Virus record (IMG/VR): IMGVR_UViG_3300030060_004722
Coordinates: 1-30,330 of that record
Direction: 5' to 3' (one strand)
Length of the DNA stretch: 30,330 nucleotides
Source of the DNA: a virus
The notes under the pieces are model-generated. The model was not told where the DNA came from and made no database searches. It worked only from the letters and a program-made list of their open reading frames with translations. The translations under genes and the position numbers were made by a program. Positions within the stretch are counted from its first letter, which is position 1, and the number at the start of each line of letters is the position of its first letter. Positions 30,131-30,330 of this stretch are shown here, one piece after another.

Positions 30131-30330
30131 TCAATTCATTAAACCATGAGGAATAATAAAGTAACCATCTGCCCGACTCATAGAGTTGCATCTTAGGTTA
30201 AAGGAGGGAGGTTGGGTTCCTGTATACCAACAAGTAACGGGCATTACTACAGTAAGTAAATACGTTACAGCCTGAGACCCGATTGGTTGATCGGTTCTAC
30301 CCTTGCGAGCAGCAGCACCACCTGTGTCTC
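30131..30330 (-). CDS. C-terminal end of an unidentified gene (partial)
   Basis: An open minus-strand frame enters from the right edge and ends at TGA 30133-30131, giving 65 residues. The visible parts are GGAAARKGRTDQPIGSQAV, then VMPVTCWYTG and NSMSRADGYFIIPHGLMN. The tail has the feel of a compact beta-rich domain. I cannot identify it; too little is present. Confidence 0.65.
   Translation of the reverse strand, partial: DTGGAAARKGRTDQPIGSQAVTYLLTVVMPVTCWYTGTQPPSFNLRCNSMSRADGYFIIPHGLMN

Overview
The window looks like part of the genome of a T4-like marine cyanophage (a cyanomyovirus of the kind now placed in Kyanoviridae). The evidence is an AT-rich sequence with densely packed, overlapping genes (ATGA and TAATG junctions), a T4-type replisome (gp61 primase, gp41 helicase, UvsX, gp43 polymerase), class Ia ribonucleotide reductase, and the cyanophage set of host-derived metabolic genes: MazG, PurM, Hsp20 and plastoquinol terminal oxidase (PTOX). 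PTOX acts on the photosynthetic plastoquinol pool, so the host is most likely marine Synechococcus or Prochlorococcus. No tRNA, CRISPR, insertion sequence or integrase was seen.

Layout. Bases 1-56 are the end of a plus-strand gene. Bases 57-270 hold a hairpin and a late-type promoter. Bases 271-1988 carry three plus-strand genes for predicted secreted proteins. From 1989 to the right end every gene is on the minus strand, so the blocks below are read right to left. Bases 1989-4126 hold small membrane proteins and a staphylococcal-type nuclease. Bases 4138-5833 hold a fibre-like protein and small genes. Bases 5860-6607 hold PTOX with two short coupled genes. Bases 6683-8931 hold small membrane and hypothetical genes and a GIY-YIG-like endonuclease. 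Bases 8954-12074 hold three proteins that resemble internal head or ejected proteins. Bases 12061-16624 hold the 56-residue peptide, nrdB, nrdA and primase. Bases 16635-20055 hold structural and hypothetical genes. Bases 20070-22164 hold a nucleotidyltransferase with a capsid-targeting-like N-terminus, a small protein and a PD-(D/E)XK-like nuclease. Bases 22173-28581 hold two small genes, mazG, gp41, uvsX, a 56-residue protein, gp43 and two Sm-like proteins. Bases 28676-30020 hold purM and hsp20. Bases 30131-30330 are the end of an unidentified gene.

How it works together. The replication and nucleotide genes form leftward runs. The polymerase run is preceded by a near-consensus sigma-70 promoter (TTGGAC, 17 bases, TATAAT) and an 87-base leader that can fold as a pseudoknot. 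T4-late-like boxes (TATAAATA, CTAAATA and variants) stand in front of most structural, membrane and head genes, but none was found in front of nrdA, nrdB, primase, gp41, uvsX or gp43. This suggests an early/late division readable from sequence alone.

The most unusual items are the promoter plus structured leader before the Sm-like/polymerase genes; the head-targeted nucleotidyltransferase and nuclease module; a 30-base duplicated segment that both encodes a small-protein C-terminus and supplies the start of the nuclease in another frame; and the secreted plus-strand trio with abnormal gene starts. Many small genes (17-58 residues) were added by reading short overlapping frames.
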